DNA of 64,000 bases from an uncultured Phocaeicola sp. (lineage in GTDB: Bacteria; Bacteroidota; Bacteroidia; Bacteroidales; Bacteroidaceae). Below are positions 49,217 through 59,160 of this stretch, piece by piece. The translations under genes were made by a program, and so were the position numbers. Each line of letters opens with the position of its first letter. Positions within the stretch are counted from its first letter, which is position 1. The stretch spans positions 1-64,000 of the forward strand of contig CAUBDX010000003.1 in assembly GCA_958434805.1 (NCBI GenBank), in the 5' to 3' direction. The notes under the pieces were generated by a model. It did no database searches and was not told the DNA's origin. It saw nothing but the letters and a program-made list of their open reading frames with translations.

Positions 49217-52200
49217 ATGACGATTAGACTGAACAAAGTAACAAGAGATTTAAATGTAGGAATAACGACGGTAGTTGAATTCTTGCAAAAGAAGGGTTAT
49301 ACCATTGAGGCCAGCCCTAATGCGAAAATTACCGAAGAACAATATGCTGTACTTGTGAAAGAGTTCAGCACAGATAAAAATTTAAAAATAGAGTCTGAAA
49401 AATTTAGTCAGGAAAGACAGAACAAGGACCGCAACAAAGCTTCTATCTCTATCGAAGGTTTTGAATCTAAGAAAGAGAAAGAAGAGGTGGTGAAAACTGT
49501 TATTCCTGAAGAGGCACGCCCCAAACTGAAGCAAGTGGGTAAAATAGATCTGGACAATTTGAACAAGAAAACTGCGCCAAAGGTTGTAGAACCAGTTGCG
49601 AAAGTTATTGAACAAACTCCGAAAGCAGAACCCGTGGTGGAAAAGGTGGTTGAGAGGAAGGAAACTCCCCAACCCGAGAAGGAAACGCCGAAGCCTGTGG
49701 TGGTAGAGGAAAAGAAACCGGAACCTGCTCCTCAACCTGCTCCTGCTCCAGTTCTGGAAGAGAAGAAAGAGCCTAAAATTGAAAAGACGGAAGAAAAGAC
49801 ACCCCAGGTGAAAGAGATGGAAAAAGAAACACCCGAAGCAGCACCCGTTCAGGAAAAAGAAGAAGACGATGTATTTAAAATTCGTCCTACTGAATTTAAA
49901 TCGAAAATTAATGTAGTAGGTCAGATTGATCTGGCTGCATTGAATCAGTCTACCCGTCCGAAAAAGAAATCGAAGGAAGAAAAACGGAAAGAGAGAGAAG
50001 AGAAAGATAAGCAGCGTCAGGAACAGCGTAAACTGATGAAGGATGCTATTATCAAAGAAATCCGTAAGGGAGACGATAAGATTTCTAAAAACTCGGTTAA
50101 CGATGATGCCGCAAAGAAGAAAAAACGCAATAGAATAAATAAGGAACGTGTGGATATAAATGCTGCCGGTACAACAAATGCTGGAGGAGCATCTAATAAT
50201 AACCAACGTAACGATAACGCTAACAGACCGAATAGGAACAATAACTCCAAACCTAATGGCAATAACAATCAGGGTGGAGGCAAATTTAATAAAGACCGTT
50301 TCAAGAAACCTGTTGTAAAAGCGGAAGTTAGTGATGAAGATGTGGCAAAGCAGGTTAAGGAAACATTGGCACGTCTGACTAACAAGACTAAGAACAAGGC
50401 TGCCAAGTATCGTAAGGAGAAACGTGAAAATGTTCAGAACCGCCTGATGGAACAGGAGGAGATGGAACAGGAAGATAGCAAAATATTGAAACTGACCGAG
50501 TTCGTTACTGCGAACGAATTGGCAAGTATGATGGATATTCCTGTTACTCAGGTTATCGCTACTTGTATGAGTATCGGTATCATGGTCTCTATCAATCAGC
50601 GTCTGGATGCCGAGACAATCAACCTGGTAGCGGAAGAATTCGGATACAAGACAGAATATGTAAGTGCTGAGGTAGCACAGGCTATTACAGAAGAGGAAGA
50701 TAACGAAGAAGATTTGCAGCCGCGTGCTCCGATTGTGACAGTAATGGGACATGTTGATCATGGTAAGACTTCATTACTGGACTATATTCGTAAAGCAAAT
50801 GTAATTGCCGGTGAGGCAGGTGGTATCACCCAGCATATCGGTGCTTACAATGTGAAATTGGAAGACGGACGTCATATTACATTCTTGGATACTCCGGGTC
50901 ACGAGGCATTTACCGCCATGCGTGCCCGTGGTGCGAAAGTGACGGATATTGCTATTATTATTGTAGCTGCCGATGATAATGTGATGCCGCAGACCAAAGA
51001 GGCGATTAATCATGCTATGGCTGCCGGTGTGCCTATCGTATTTGCTATTAATAAGGTGGATAAGCCGCACGCCAATCCGGATAAGATTAAGGAAGAACTG
51101 GCTGCCATGAACTTCCTGGTGGAAGAGTGGGGTGGTAAGTATCAGTCGCAAGATATTTCGGCAAAGAAAGGTACAGGTGTACACGATTTGTTGGAAAAAG
51201 TATTGCTGGAAGCTGAAATGTTGGATTTGAAGGCTAATCCCGACCGCAAGGCAACCGGTTCTATCATTGAATCGTCGTTGGACAAGGGACGCGGTTATGT
51301 GGCTACTATGTTGGTGGCAAACGGTACGCTGAAAATGGGGGATATAGTTTTGGCTGGTACTAGTTATGGTAAGGTGAAAGCCATGTTTAATGAACGTAAC
51401 CAGCGCATCAAGGAGGCCGGTCCTTCCGAACCGGTATTGATTTTGGGACTGAACGGTGCTCCTGCGGCAGGTGATACTTTCCATGTGATTGATACGGAAC
51501 AAGAGGCTCGTGACATTGCCAACAAGCGTGAACAGTTGCAGCGTGAGCAGGGCTTGCGTACTCAGAAACTGCTGACATTGGATGAAGTGGGCCGTCGTTT
51601 GGCTTTGGGTGATTTCCATGAGCTGAATGTGATTGTTAAAGGTGACGTGGACGGTTCTGTCGAAGCGTTGAGCGACTCATTGATAAAACTGTCTACAGAA
51701 CAGGTACAGGTTAATGTGATCCACAAAGGTGTCGGTCAGATTTCCGAGTCGGATGTGACTTTGGCTGCTGCATCAGATGCTATTATTGTAGGTTTCCAGG
51801 TTCGTCCTTCAAGTTCTGCCGGCAAACTGGCTGAGCAGGAGGGTGTGGATATCCGCAAATATTCTGTTATCTATGATGCGATTGAAGAAGTGAAGGCTGC
51901 TATGGAAGGTATGCTGGCACCTACTTTGAAGGAACAGATTACTGCAACCATCGAAGTGCGTGAAGTCTTCAATATTACCAAGGTCGGTTTGGTTGCCGGT
52001 GCTATGGTGAAGACAGGTAAGGTGAAACGTTCTGATAAGGCACGCTTGATTCGTGATGGTATTGTAGTCTTTACCGGTGCTATCAATGCTTTGAAGCGTT
52101 TCAAGGATGATGTGAAAGAAGTAGGTACTAACTTTGAATGTGGTATCAGTCTGACAAACTGTAACGATATCAAGGTCGGTGATATTATTGAAGCTTACGA

Positions 52201-52228
52201 AGAAGTAGAGGTTAAACAGACTTTGTAA
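49217..52228 (+). CDS. infB: Translation initiation factor IF-2
   Basis: The 1003-aa protein has a long N-terminal region rich in Lys, Glu and Pro (about 60-400), with a Gly/Asn-rich linker near 315-355. The GTPase domain follows with G1 GHVDHGKTS (about 512), DTPGHEAF and NKVDKPHA, then the domains that bind fMet-tRNA. It is the third gene of the operon and is longer than the E. coli protein (890 aa), as usual in this phylum. Confidence 0.95.
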   Translation: MTIRLNKVTRDLNVGITTVVEFLQKKGYTIEASPNAKITEEQYAVLVKEFSTDKNLKIESEKFSQERQNKDRNKASISIEGFESKKEKEEVVKTVIPEEARPKLKQVGKIDLDNLNKKTAPKVVEPVAKVIEQTPKAEPVVEKVVERKETPQPEKETPKPVVVEEKKPEPAPQPAPAPVLEEKKEPKIEKTEEKTPQVKEMEKETPEAAPVQEKEEDDVFKIRPTEFKSKINVVGQIDLAALNQSTRPKKKSKEEKRKEREEKDKQRQEQRKLMKDAIIKEIRKGDDKISKNSVNDDAAKKKKRNRINKERVDINAAGTTNAGGASNNNQRNDNANRPNRNNNSKPNGNNNQGGGKFNKDRFKKPVVKAEVSDEDVAKQVKETLARLTNKTKNKAAKYRKEKRENVQNRLMEQEEMEQEDSKILKLTEFVTANELASMMDIPVTQVIATCMSIGIMVSINQRLDAETINLVAEEFGYKTEYVSAEVAQAITEEEDNEEDLQPRAPIVTVMGHVDHGKTSLLDYIRKANVIAGEAGGITQHIGAYNVKLEDGRHITFLDTPGHEAFTAMRARGAKVTDIAIIIVAADDNVMPQTKEAINHAMAAGVPIVFAINKVDKPHANPDKIKEELAAMNFLVEEWGGKYQSQDISAKKGTGVHDLLEKVLLEAEMLDLKANPDRKATGSIIESSLDKGRGYVATMLVANGTLKMGDIVLAGTSYGKVKAMFNERNQRIKEAGPSEPVLILGLNGAPAAGDTFHVIDTEQEARDIANKREQLQREQGLRTQKLLTLDEVGRRLALGDFHELNVIVKGDVDGSVEALSDSLIKLSTEQVQVNVIHKGVGQISESDVTLAAASDAIIVGFQVRPSSSAGKLAEQEGVDIRKYSVIYDAIEEVKAAMEGMLAPTLKEQITATIEVREVFNITKVGLVAGAMVKTGKVKRSDKARLIRDGIVVFTGAINALKRFKDDVKEVGTNFECGISLTNCNDIKVGDIIEAYEEVEVKQTL

Positions 52229-52254
52229 TACACTGAAGTCTGAGAATATAGATG

Positions 52255-52343
52255 GTAATGTCATCCTGAGCATAGCGAAGGATCTGGCACCTCGCCCAGC
52301 GCGTGGGCTGGCAGATTCTTCGCTTTGTTCAGAATGGCATTAC
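52255..52343. repeat. REP-like palindromic element
   Basis: Outer arms GTAATG/CATTAC and the halves CATCCTGAGCATAGCGAAGG and CTTCGCTTTGTTCAGAATG form an imperfect 89-bp palindrome with a GC-rich centre. It resembles the dispersed TCATCCTGAGCGAAGCGAAG elements found between genes of Bacteroidetes. It lies between infB and cvpA and would form a strong stem, so it may act as a terminator or mRNA stabiliser. Confidence 0.7.
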
Positions 52344-52366
52344 TGCTTTTTGTAATAACGATAAAG

Positions 52367-52870
52367 ATGGCGACAATAGATATTATTATATTGGCTATGA
52401 TTGGTGTGGGTGTCATTATGGGATTAATAAAAGGATTTGTGAAGCAGATGGCGTCTATTGTAGGGTTGATAGCCGGATTGCTGATGGCTCGTGCCTTGTT
52501 TGGCATTGTTGCCGAAAGGTTGGCGCCGGTTCTAGGTACTTCGACGACTGTAGCACAGGTCTTGGCTTTTATATTGATCTGGATAGCTGTACCTTTAGGT
52601 TTTGCGTTCGTCGCCTCTTTGTTGACAAAAGCATTGGATGCTGTGCACCTGGGATGGCTGAACCGTTGGTTAGGCAGCGGATTGGGAGCATTGAAGTATA
52701 TGATACTGATAGGGTTAGCTATTCATGTGATAGAATATATAGATCCGAACAATGAGATGATCAGTGCAACAAAAAAGAAGGAATCAGTGTTATATTATTC
52801 TATGAGGGACTTGTCCGGTATCTTTTTTCCGGTATTTAAGAATGTAACAGAACAATTAATAGAAATATAA
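52367..52870 (+). CDS. CvpA-family membrane protein
   Basis: This protein has 167 aa from ATG 52367. A frame from 52325 starts inside the REP-like element and is rejected. Four membrane segments (starting [20 protein letters not shown]) match the CvpA family, associated with colicin V production, purine supply and envelope homeostasis. The role here is unclear. It lies 7 bases upstream of sufB and may be co-transcribed with it. Confidence 0.85.
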   Translation: MATIDIIILAMIGVGVIMGLIKGFVKQMASIVGLIAGLLMARALFGIVAERLAPVLGTSTTVAQVLAFILIWIAVPLGFAFVASLLTKALDAVHLGWLNRWLGSGLGALKYMILIGLAIHVIEYIDPNNEMISATKKKESVLYYSMRDLSGIFFPVFKNVTEQLIEI

Positions 52871-52877
52871 GATAGAT

Positions 52878-54329
52878 ATGCAAGAAGAACCCAATAAATA
52901 TGTGAAAGAACTGACGCAGGAGAAGTACAAATATGGCTTCACCACAGAAGTTCACACAGATATTATAGAAAGGGGATTGAATGAGGATGTTATCCGCTTG
53001 ATTTCTGCAAAGAAGAACGAGCCGGAGTGGTTGCTGGAGTTTCGCCTGAAAGCATACCGCTACTGGTTGACCATGGAGATGCCTGCATGGGCACACCTCA
53101 CTATCCCTGAAATAGATTATCAGGCTATATCCTATTATGCGGACCCTACAAAGAAAAAAGAAGGACCGAAAAGTATGGATGAGGTAGATCCTGAGTTGAT
53201 TAAAACTTTCAATAAATTAGGTATTCCTTTGGAGGAGCAAATGGCGTTGAGCGGTATGGCAGTAGATGCTGTCATGGACTCTGTATCCGTCAAGACTACA
53301 TTTAAAGAAACCTTGTTGGAAAAAGGGATTATTTTTTGTTCGTTCAGTGAAGCGGTGCGTGAGCATCCCGATTTGGTGAAGAAATATCTGGGTTCGGTGG
53401 TCGGGCCGCGGGATAATTTCTTTGCAGCCTTGAACTCGGCAGTATTCAGTGACGGATCGTTTGTATATATTCCGAAAGGAGTGCGTTGTCCTATGGAACT
53501 CTCCACTTATTTCCGTATCAATGCAGCCAATACCGGTCAGTTTGAGCGTACACTGATTGTTGCGGATGATGATAGTTATGTTTCTTATCTGGAAGGATGT
53601 ACGGCCCCTATGCGGGATGAGAACCAATTACATGCGGCCATAGTGGAGATTGTGGTGCACGACCGTGCGGAAGTGAAATATTCTACCGTACAGAACTGGT
53701 ATCCGGGAGATGCCGAAGGCAAAGGAGGAGTATATAACTTTGTGACAAAACGCGGTCATTGCAAAGGAGTGGATAGCAAATTAAGCTGGACACAGGTGGA
53801 AACCGGATCGGCCATTACTTGGAAATATCCCAGTTGTATCCTGAGTGGAGATAATTCTACTGCTGAATTCTATTCGGTGGCAGTAACGAATAACTATCAG
53901 CAGGCTGATACGGGGACTAAAATGATTCATTTAGGCAGAAATACCCGTAGTACCATTGTTAGTAAAGGAATCAGTGCCGGAAAGAGCCAGAACTCTTATC
54001 GTGGTCTGGTACGTGTGGCTCAGAAAGCAGACAATGCCCGTAATTACAGTCAGTGTGACTCTTTGTTGCTGGGGAGCCAGTGTGGTGCTCATACATTCCC
54101 ATATATGGATATTCATAACGAGACAGCTGTGGTGGAACATGAGGCGACAACCAGCAAGATCAGCGAAGACCAGTTGTTTTATTGCAATCAGCGCGGTATT
54201 CCTACGGAAGACGCTATTGGGTTGATTGTCAATGGATATGCAAAAGAAGTACTGAATAAACTTCCAATGGAGTTTGCGGTGGAGGCACAGAAACTGCTGG
54301 CTATTTCTCTAGAGGGAAGTGTAGGATAA
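52878..54329 (+). CDS. sufB: SufB, Fe-S cluster assembly scaffold
   Basis: The 483-aa protein matches SufB. The core [20 protein letters not shown] and the C-terminal [12 protein letters not shown] stretch with the conserved Cys are present. SufB forms the SufBC2D scaffold on which clusters are built. It begins the sufBCDS run, followed by sufC after 27 bases. Confidence 0.95.
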   Translation: MQEEPNKYVKELTQEKYKYGFTTEVHTDIIERGLNEDVIRLISAKKNEPEWLLEFRLKAYRYWLTMEMPAWAHLTIPEIDYQAISYYADPTKKKEGPKSMDEVDPELIKTFNKLGIPLEEQMALSGMAVDAVMDSVSVKTTFKETLLEKGIIFCSFSEAVREHPDLVKKYLGSVVGPRDNFFAALNSAVFSDGSFVYIPKGVRCPMELSTYFRINAANTGQFERTLIVADDDSYVSYLEGCTAPMRDENQLHAAIVEIVVHDRAEVKYSTVQNWYPGDAEGKGGVYNFVTKRGHCKGVDSKLSWTQVETGSAITWKYPSCILSGDNSTAEFYSVAVTNNYQQADTGTKMIHLGRNTRSTIVSKGISAGKSQNSYRGLVRVAQKADNARNYSQCDSLLLGSQCGAHTFPYMDIHNETAVVEHEATTSKISEDQLFYCNQRGIPTEDAIGLIVNGYAKEVLNKLPMEFAVEAQKLLAISLEGSVG

Positions 54330-54356
54330 ATGAAGAACTAAGAATTTAATAGAATT

Positions 54357-55109
54357 ATGTTAGAGATAAAAGACTTACATGCCAGTGTCAATGGCAAAGA
54401 AATATTGAAAGGTATTAATCTAAGCATAAAGAAAGGTGAAGTTCATGCTATTATGGGACCCAACGGTTCCGGAAAGAGTACCCTTTCGTCTGTGTTGGTA
54501 GGCAATCCGGCTTTTGAGGTAACGAAAGGTTCGGTGACTTTTGAAGGAAAAGATTTGTTGGCTTTGAGTCCTGAGGATCGCAGTCATGAAGGTCTGTTTT
54601 TGTCTTTCCAATATCCGGTGGAGATTCCCGGAGTCAGTATGGTGAACTTTATGCGTGCGGCGGTAAACGAGCAGCGTAAATATAAAGGCCTCCCTGCATT
54701 GACAGCCAGTGAGTTCTTGAAGCTGATGCGCGAGAAGCGGGCTGTGGTGGAATTGGATAATAAATTGGCAAACCGTTCGGTAAACGAGGGATTCAGCGGT
54801 GGTGAGAAGAAGCGCAATGAGATCTTCCAGATGGCTATGCTGGAACCTAAGTTGAGCATTTTGGATGAAACGGATTCCGGTCTTGATATTGATGCGTTGC
54901 GTATTGTAGCCGAGGGTGTGAACAAACTGAAGACTCCCGAAACAAGTTGTATCGTCATTACGCACTATCAACGGTTGCTGGATTATATCAAACCCGATAT
55001 TGTACATGTATTGTATAAAGGACGTATTGTGAAGACTGCGGGTCCCGAATTGGCTTTGGAACTGGAAGAGCGTGGTTACGACTGGATAAAAGCCGAGTTG
55101 GGAGAATAA
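54357..55109 (+). CDS. sufC: SufC, ATPase of the SufBCD complex
   Basis: The 250-aa ABC-type ATPase has Walker [10 protein letters not shown] (35-43), signature [14 protein letters not shown] and Walker [13 protein letters not shown]. It drives conformational change of SufBD. No membrane segment is present. Length is normal. Confidence 0.95.
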   Translation: MLEIKDLHASVNGKEILKGINLSIKKGEVHAIMGPNGSGKSTLSSVLVGNPAFEVTKGSVTFEGKDLLALSPEDRSHEGLFLSFQYPVEIPGVSMVNFMRAAVNEQRKYKGLPALTASEFLKLMREKRAVVELDNKLANRSVNEGFSGGEKKRNEIFQMAMLEPKLSILDETDSGLDIDALRIVAEGVNKLKTPETSCIVITHYQRLLDYIKPDIVHVLYKGRIVKTAGPELALELEERGYDWIKAELGE

Positions 55110-55138
55110 TAATTTGATGCCTAAAGAAGAAAGTGATT

Positions 55139-56482
55139 ATGAGAGCAGAACAACAATATATTGATCTCTTTTCTCAATGTGAGGCGATGATTTGCCGGCA
55201 TAGTGCCGAGGTGCTGAACGCTCCCCGTGCGCAAGCTTTCGCAGATTTCGAAAAATTAGGTTTCCCTACCCGCAAACAGGAGAAGTATAAATATACGGAT
55301 GTGAGCAAGTTGTTCGAGCCGGATTATGGTTTGAATTTGAACAGACTTGACATTCCGGTGAATCCGTATGAAGTGTTCAAGTGCGATGTACCTAATATGA
55401 GTACCGCTCTTTATTTTGTAGTAAACGATGCTTTTTATCGTAAGGCTTTGCCGAAGGCACAATTGCCGGAAGGAGTGTTGCTTGGCAGTTTGAAAGAGCT
55501 GTCTGAACAATATCCGGCTTTGGTCAAGCAGTATTATGGCAAGTTGGCAGATACTTCCAAGGATGGTGTGACCGCCTTCAATACTACTTTTGCCCAGGAT
55601 GGCTTTATGCTGTATGTGCCGAAAGGCGTGGTGGTGGACAAACCCATTCAACTGGTGAACATATTGCGTGCTGATGTTAATTTTATGGTGAACCGCCGTG
55701 TGCTGGTTGTGCTGGAAGAAGGTGCGCAGGCTCGTCTGTTGATTTGTGATCATGCCATGGATAATGTAAATTTCCTTTCTACTCAGGTTATTGAGGTCTT
55801 TGCAAAAGAAAATGCTACTTTCGATCTTTATGAACTGGAAGAAACCCATACCAGCACAGTGCGTTTCAGTAACCTCTATGTGAACCAGGAGGCAGACAGT
55901 AATGTGCTTTTGAATGGTATGACTTTGCATAACGGTACTACGCGTAATACAACTGAAGTAACTTTGGCCGGACGTGGAGCTGAGATCAATTTGTGTGGTA
56001 TGGTCATTGCCGATAAGAATGAACAGGTGGACAATCATACTTTCATTGACCACAAGGTTGCTGATTGCACTAGTAATGAGCTGTTTAAATATGTATTGGA
56101 TGATCAGGCGACAGGTGCGTTTGCCGGAAAAGTATTGGTACGTGAAGGAGCACAACATACTAATTCCCAACAAACCAACCGCAACCTCTGTGCTACTCGT
56201 GATGCCCATATGTACACTCAGCCGCAACTGGAAATTTATGCGGATGACGTAAAGTGCTCTCACGGAGCTACTGTCGGTCAGCTGGATGAAAATGCGTTGT
56301 TCTATATGCAGCAACGTGGTATCAGTCTGAAGGAAGCACGTTTATTGCTTATGTTTGCTTTTGTCAATGAAGTAATAGATACGATCCGCCTGGATGCATT
56401 GAAAGACCGTTTGCATCTGTTGGTGGAAAAACGTTTCCGTGGTGAATTGAATAAATGTCAGGGATGTGCGATATGTAAATAA
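55139..56482 (+). CDS. sufD: SufD, Fe-S assembly scaffold subunit
   Basis: This protein has 447 aa from ATG 55139. A GTG at 55133 would add two residues. The SUF_FBP fold is paralogous to SufB (FMLYVPKGVVVDKPIQLVN, then GKVLVREGAQHTNSQQTNRN and CSHGATVGQLDENALFYMQQ). The C-terminus ends CQGCAICK with three Cys, which could hold a metal. It pairs with SufB. Confidence 0.92.
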   Translation: MRAEQQYIDLFSQCEAMICRHSAEVLNAPRAQAFADFEKLGFPTRKQEKYKYTDVSKLFEPDYGLNLNRLDIPVNPYEVFKCDVPNMSTALYFVVNDAFYRKALPKAQLPEGVLLGSLKELSEQYPALVKQYYGKLADTSKDGVTAFNTTFAQDGFMLYVPKGVVVDKPIQLVNILRADVNFMVNRRVLVVLEEGAQARLLICDHAMDNVNFLSTQVIEVFAKENATFDLYELEETHTSTVRFSNLYVNQEADSNVLLNGMTLHNGTTRNTTEVTLAGRGAEINLCGMVIADKNEQVDNHTFIDHKVADCTSNELFKYVLDDQATGAFAGKVLVREGAQHTNSQQTNRNLCATRDAHMYTQPQLEIYADDVKCSHGATVGQLDENALFYMQQRGISLKEARLLLMFAFVNEVIDTIRLDALKDRLHLLVEKRFRGELNKCQGCAICK

Positions 56483-56488
56483 GACGCC

Positions 56489-57703
56489 ATGTACGATATA
56501 CAAAAAATAAGAGAAGATTTTCCGATATTAGATCGGGAGGTGTATGGAAAGCCGCTTATTTATTTGGATAATGGGGCTACCACTCAGAAACCGCGCCAAG
56601 TGGTTGAAGCCATAACCGATGAATATTATTCGGTCAATGCCAATGTGCATCGTGGTGTGCATTTCCTGTCTCAGCAGGCTACCGAGTTGCATGAAGCTTC
56701 TCGTGAGACTGTACGTCGTTTTATCAATGCACGCAGTAGCAATGAAATCGTGTTTACACGGGGCACGACGGAGAGTATCAACCTGTTGGCTTCTTCTTTT
56801 GCCGACAGTCAGATGAAGGAAGGCGATGAAGTGATTGTTTCTGTCATGGAGCATCACAGCAATATTGTACCTTGGCAGTTACAGGCTGCGCGTAAAGGAA
56901 TCGTGCTGAAAGTGATTCCCATGAATGACAGGGGAGAACTGTTGTTGGATGAATATGAGAAACTCTTTTCGGAACGGACCAAGCTGGTGAGTTTCGCTCA
57001 TGTAAGTAATGTGTTGGGCACTGTCAATCCGGCGAAAGAGATGATTGCGACTGCCCATGCACACGGTGTTCCCGTTTTGATTGACGGGGCGCAGAGTGTT
57101 CCTCACATGAAAGTGGATGTTCAGGATTTGGATGCCGACTTTTTTGCTTTCAGCGGACATAAGATATATGGTCCTACCGGTGTGGGGGTGCTTTATGGAA
57201 AGGAAGAGTGGCTGGATAAGCTTCCACCTTACCAGGGGGGAGGCGAGATGATACAAAGTGTCAGCTTCGAGAAAACGACTTTTAATGAATTGCCGTTTAA
57301 GTTTGAAGCGGGAACTCCCGATTATATCGGCACTACCGCCTTGGCAAAAGCGTTGGATTATGTATCTGCCATTGGTATGGAGAACATTGCCGCCCATGAG
57401 CATGAACTGACCCTATATGCCATGCAGCGTCTGAAAGAAATAAACGGAATGCGTATCTTCGGAGAGGCTGAGCATAAGAGCAGTGTCATTTCTTTCTTGG
57501 TAGGAAATATTCATCATTTGGATATGGGTACGTTGCTTGACCGTCTGGGCATTGCCGTACGTACCGGGCATCATTGTGCTCAGCCTTTGATGATTCGTAT
57601 GGGGATTGAGGGAACCGTGCGTGCTTCTTTCGGTTTGTATAATACCAAGGAGGAGATAGATATGCTGGCTGCCGGCATTGAGCGCGTCAGCAGGATGTTT
57701 TGA
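56489..57703 (+). CDS. sufS: SufS, cysteine desulfurase
   Basis: The 404-aa PLP enzyme of the group II NifS type has its PLP lysine at K225 (SGHKIYGPTG) and its active Cys363 in RTGHHCAQP. It releases sulfur from cysteine as persulfide, which group II enzymes pass on with a SufE or SufU partner. The sufE at 11192-11620 is the only candidate in this window. It ends the suf operon and is followed by a strong terminator. Confidence 0.95.
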   Translation: MYDIQKIREDFPILDREVYGKPLIYLDNGATTQKPRQVVEAITDEYYSVNANVHRGVHFLSQQATELHEASRETVRRFINARSSNEIVFTRGTTESINLLASSFADSQMKEGDEVIVSVMEHHSNIVPWQLQAARKGIVLKVIPMNDRGELLLDEYEKLFSERTKLVSFAHVSNVLGTVNPAKEMIATAHAHGVPVLIDGAQSVPHMKVDVQDLDADFFAFSGHKIYGPTGVGVLYGKEEWLDKLPPYQGGGEMIQSVSFEKTTFNELPFKFEAGTPDYIGTTALAKALDYVSAIGMENIAAHEHELTLYAMQRLKEINGMRIFGEAEHKSSVISFLVGNIHHLDMGTLLDRLGIAVRTGHHCAQPLMIRMGIEGTVRASFGLYNTKEEIDMLAAGIERVSRMF

Positions 57704-57724
57704 TTTCTCCAAACGAAATAAGTC

Positions 57725-57767
57725 GCCTGCCATTGATAAACATTATATTAATGGCAGGCTTTTTTTT
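57725..57767 (+). terminator. Intrinsic terminator of the suf operon
   Basis: GCCTGCCATT (57725-57734) pairs perfectly with AATGGCAGGC (57750-57759), followed by eight T. Confidence 0.92.
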
Positions 57768-57945
57768 GTATAACAAGAATCAGCGGAACTTCCCACAAGA
57801 TTGGGAGAAACTTCTCACAAGATTTGCCGCATCTTGTAACAAGATATCAGGCATCCCGGTTTCTTGCGTCTTTTTATGTTCTTTTCTGTGGGCATATTTC
57901 TCTTCCGGTAGAAAATATGCCCCTCCCGAAGAATTGCCCCAAAAA

Positions 57946-58249
57946 TCCTTCAGAAGTTTCAGCCTCTCCGCAAACTCCCTGTTCATGGGATTTCCGGCTG
58001 AAGGATTGGCTTTTAAAATTCTTCAGCCGGGTATTTATTCTTTCAGCCGGCATATACGTTTTTTCAGCTATGGCTGTGTACTTTCCGGCATCTTCGGAGT
58101 TTTCCCTATGTACCTGCGTGCTTTTCACCTTCCGGCCATTGGGCACGCTGAAGGATTTTTTTTCAGTCTGAAAGATTTCGAGGTATCAATTCTTCAGCCG
58201 GAATGCCGATGAACAAAGCGTTTGCGGAGAGGCTGAAACTTCTGAAGGA
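57946..58249. repeat. 304-bp unit bounded by 30-bp perfect inverted repeats
   Basis: Positions 57946-57975 and 58220-58249 are exact complements (arm begins TCCTTCAGAAGTTTCAGCCT). Inside are several CTTCAGCCGG/CCGGCTGAAG copies, including a 10-bp hairpin at 57994-58030. Each arm encodes, outward from the unit, the start of a similar peptide: MNREFAERLKLLKDF on the minus strand from 57986 and MNKAFAERLKLLKEK on the plus strand from about 58210. Apart from these frames the 57768-58579 gap has no convincing gene. It may be a MITE or a duplicated, inverted gene start. Confidence 0.65.
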
Positions 58250-58419
58250 AAAATAAGTGTTTTGCTATGTGTATATAAAGAAACAGGAGAAACAACGGGA
58301 CGTATTAATAAAAGCTCTTGATGTTTTTTTAATATGTCCTGTTGTTTTTAAAAAAGGGGCAGATGTTTTGAAGTTTCCTGTTGTGAAGTGTGAACACATA
58401 CGGATGTATAGGCTGAAGG

Positions 58420-58474
58420 ATATATCATGTTGCAGCCGGAAGATATATAATCTTACACCTGTAACATGATATAT
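58420..58474. repeat. 16-bp inverted repeat with one G-T pair
   Basis: ATATATCATGTTGCAG (58420-58435) pairs with CTGTAACATGATATAT (58459-58474) across 23 bases. It could be a terminator or binding site in the gap between suf and the GNAT gene. Confidence 0.5.
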
Positions 58475-58579
58475 GATAGATGAGGGTTTAAGTAAATTCC
58501 CGGTTGAAACCGTTGGCTGTTGTTACCTTAAACTTTGCCATTTTGAGGTTCTTTCATTACGGTGAATTTTATTCGGGTG

Positions 58580-59002
58580 TTACAATTGCATGTGTAAAAT
58601 AGGATATGCTTTACCTTCTCCATCCAAATCTGACCTTTTATATATGTTAAATCCTATATGTTTATAAAAGCCGACAGCTTGAATATTCTGCTCATTCACA
58701 TCGACTTTTGTTACTTGTAAATTATCGATGGCATAAGTAATTAATTTTTTCCCTACTCCTGTGCCTCGATAATTGTTGTCAATAAATAGCATTTCAAGAT
58801 TTCCTTCTGCAATTCCCATAAACCCGATTAAGATTCCTTCTTGTTCAAATCCGAATAGATTGACATACTGGAAATATACCGGAAGTTGTCCCTTGTAATA
58901 TATAAAATCTTCCTCTTTAAGAAAATCATGCGTACTCAATACAGCACTTTCCCAAATTTCCATCAAGCGTGGATAATCTGTAACTTTAATTTTTCTAATC
59001 AT
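58580..59002 (-). CDS. GNAT-family N-acetyltransferase
   Basis: The 140-aa protein has the acetyl-CoA motif A (EMLFIDNNYRGTGVGKKLI, with R/N-x-x-G-x-G) and motif B near VGFYKHIGF, a typical GNAT fold. The acceptor substrate is unknown. It stands alone on the minus strand, and no promoter is clear. Confidence 0.88.
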   Translation of the reverse strand: MIRKIKVTDYPRLMEIWESAVLSTHDFLKEEDFIYYKGQLPVYFQYVNLFGFEQEGILIGFMGIAEGNLEMLFIDNNYRGTGVGKKLITYAIDNLQVTKVDVNEQNIQAVGFYKHIGFNIYKRSDLDGEGKAYPILHMQL

Positions 59003-59088
59003 TATGGTTATTGTTATTTAATGTCGCAAAGTTAGGAATAAATATTCACTGAATCTATTTTTCATAAGTTTTGATGACTGTAAAAGCA

Positions 59089-59121
59089 GGGGGCCGCATT
59101 CATCACGAGTGCAGCCCTCCT
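59089..59121 (-). terminator. Terminator of the GH2-GH63 unit
   Basis: Read leftward, GGAGGGCTGCACTC pairs with GAATGCGGCCCCC with two mismatches, followed by TGCTTTTA. It lies 40 bases after the GH63 stop. Confidence 0.6.
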
Positions 59122-59160
59122 TGGTATTGTATTATTTATATTAAGGTAAAAAGAGAGAGT

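Noticed and set aside
49382..50761. 459-codon minus-strand frame opposite infB
   Set aside because: It mirrors the Lys/Glu-rich linker of IF-2, gives an unnatural Phe/Leu/Arg-rich product and has no promoter or start context.
55256..56314. 352-codon minus-strand frame opposite sufD
   Set aside because: It is antisense to a conserved gene with intact motifs, and its His/Ile/Gln-rich product resembles no family.
57700..58212. 170-codon plus-strand frame after sufS
   Set aside because: It starts inside the end of sufS, crosses the suf terminator and the inverted-repeat unit, and is Phe/Ser-rich without recognisable domains.
58257..58469. 70-codon frame in the suf-GNAT gap
   Set aside because: It overlaps the inverted repeat at 58420-58474 and shows no promoter, codon bias or similarity.
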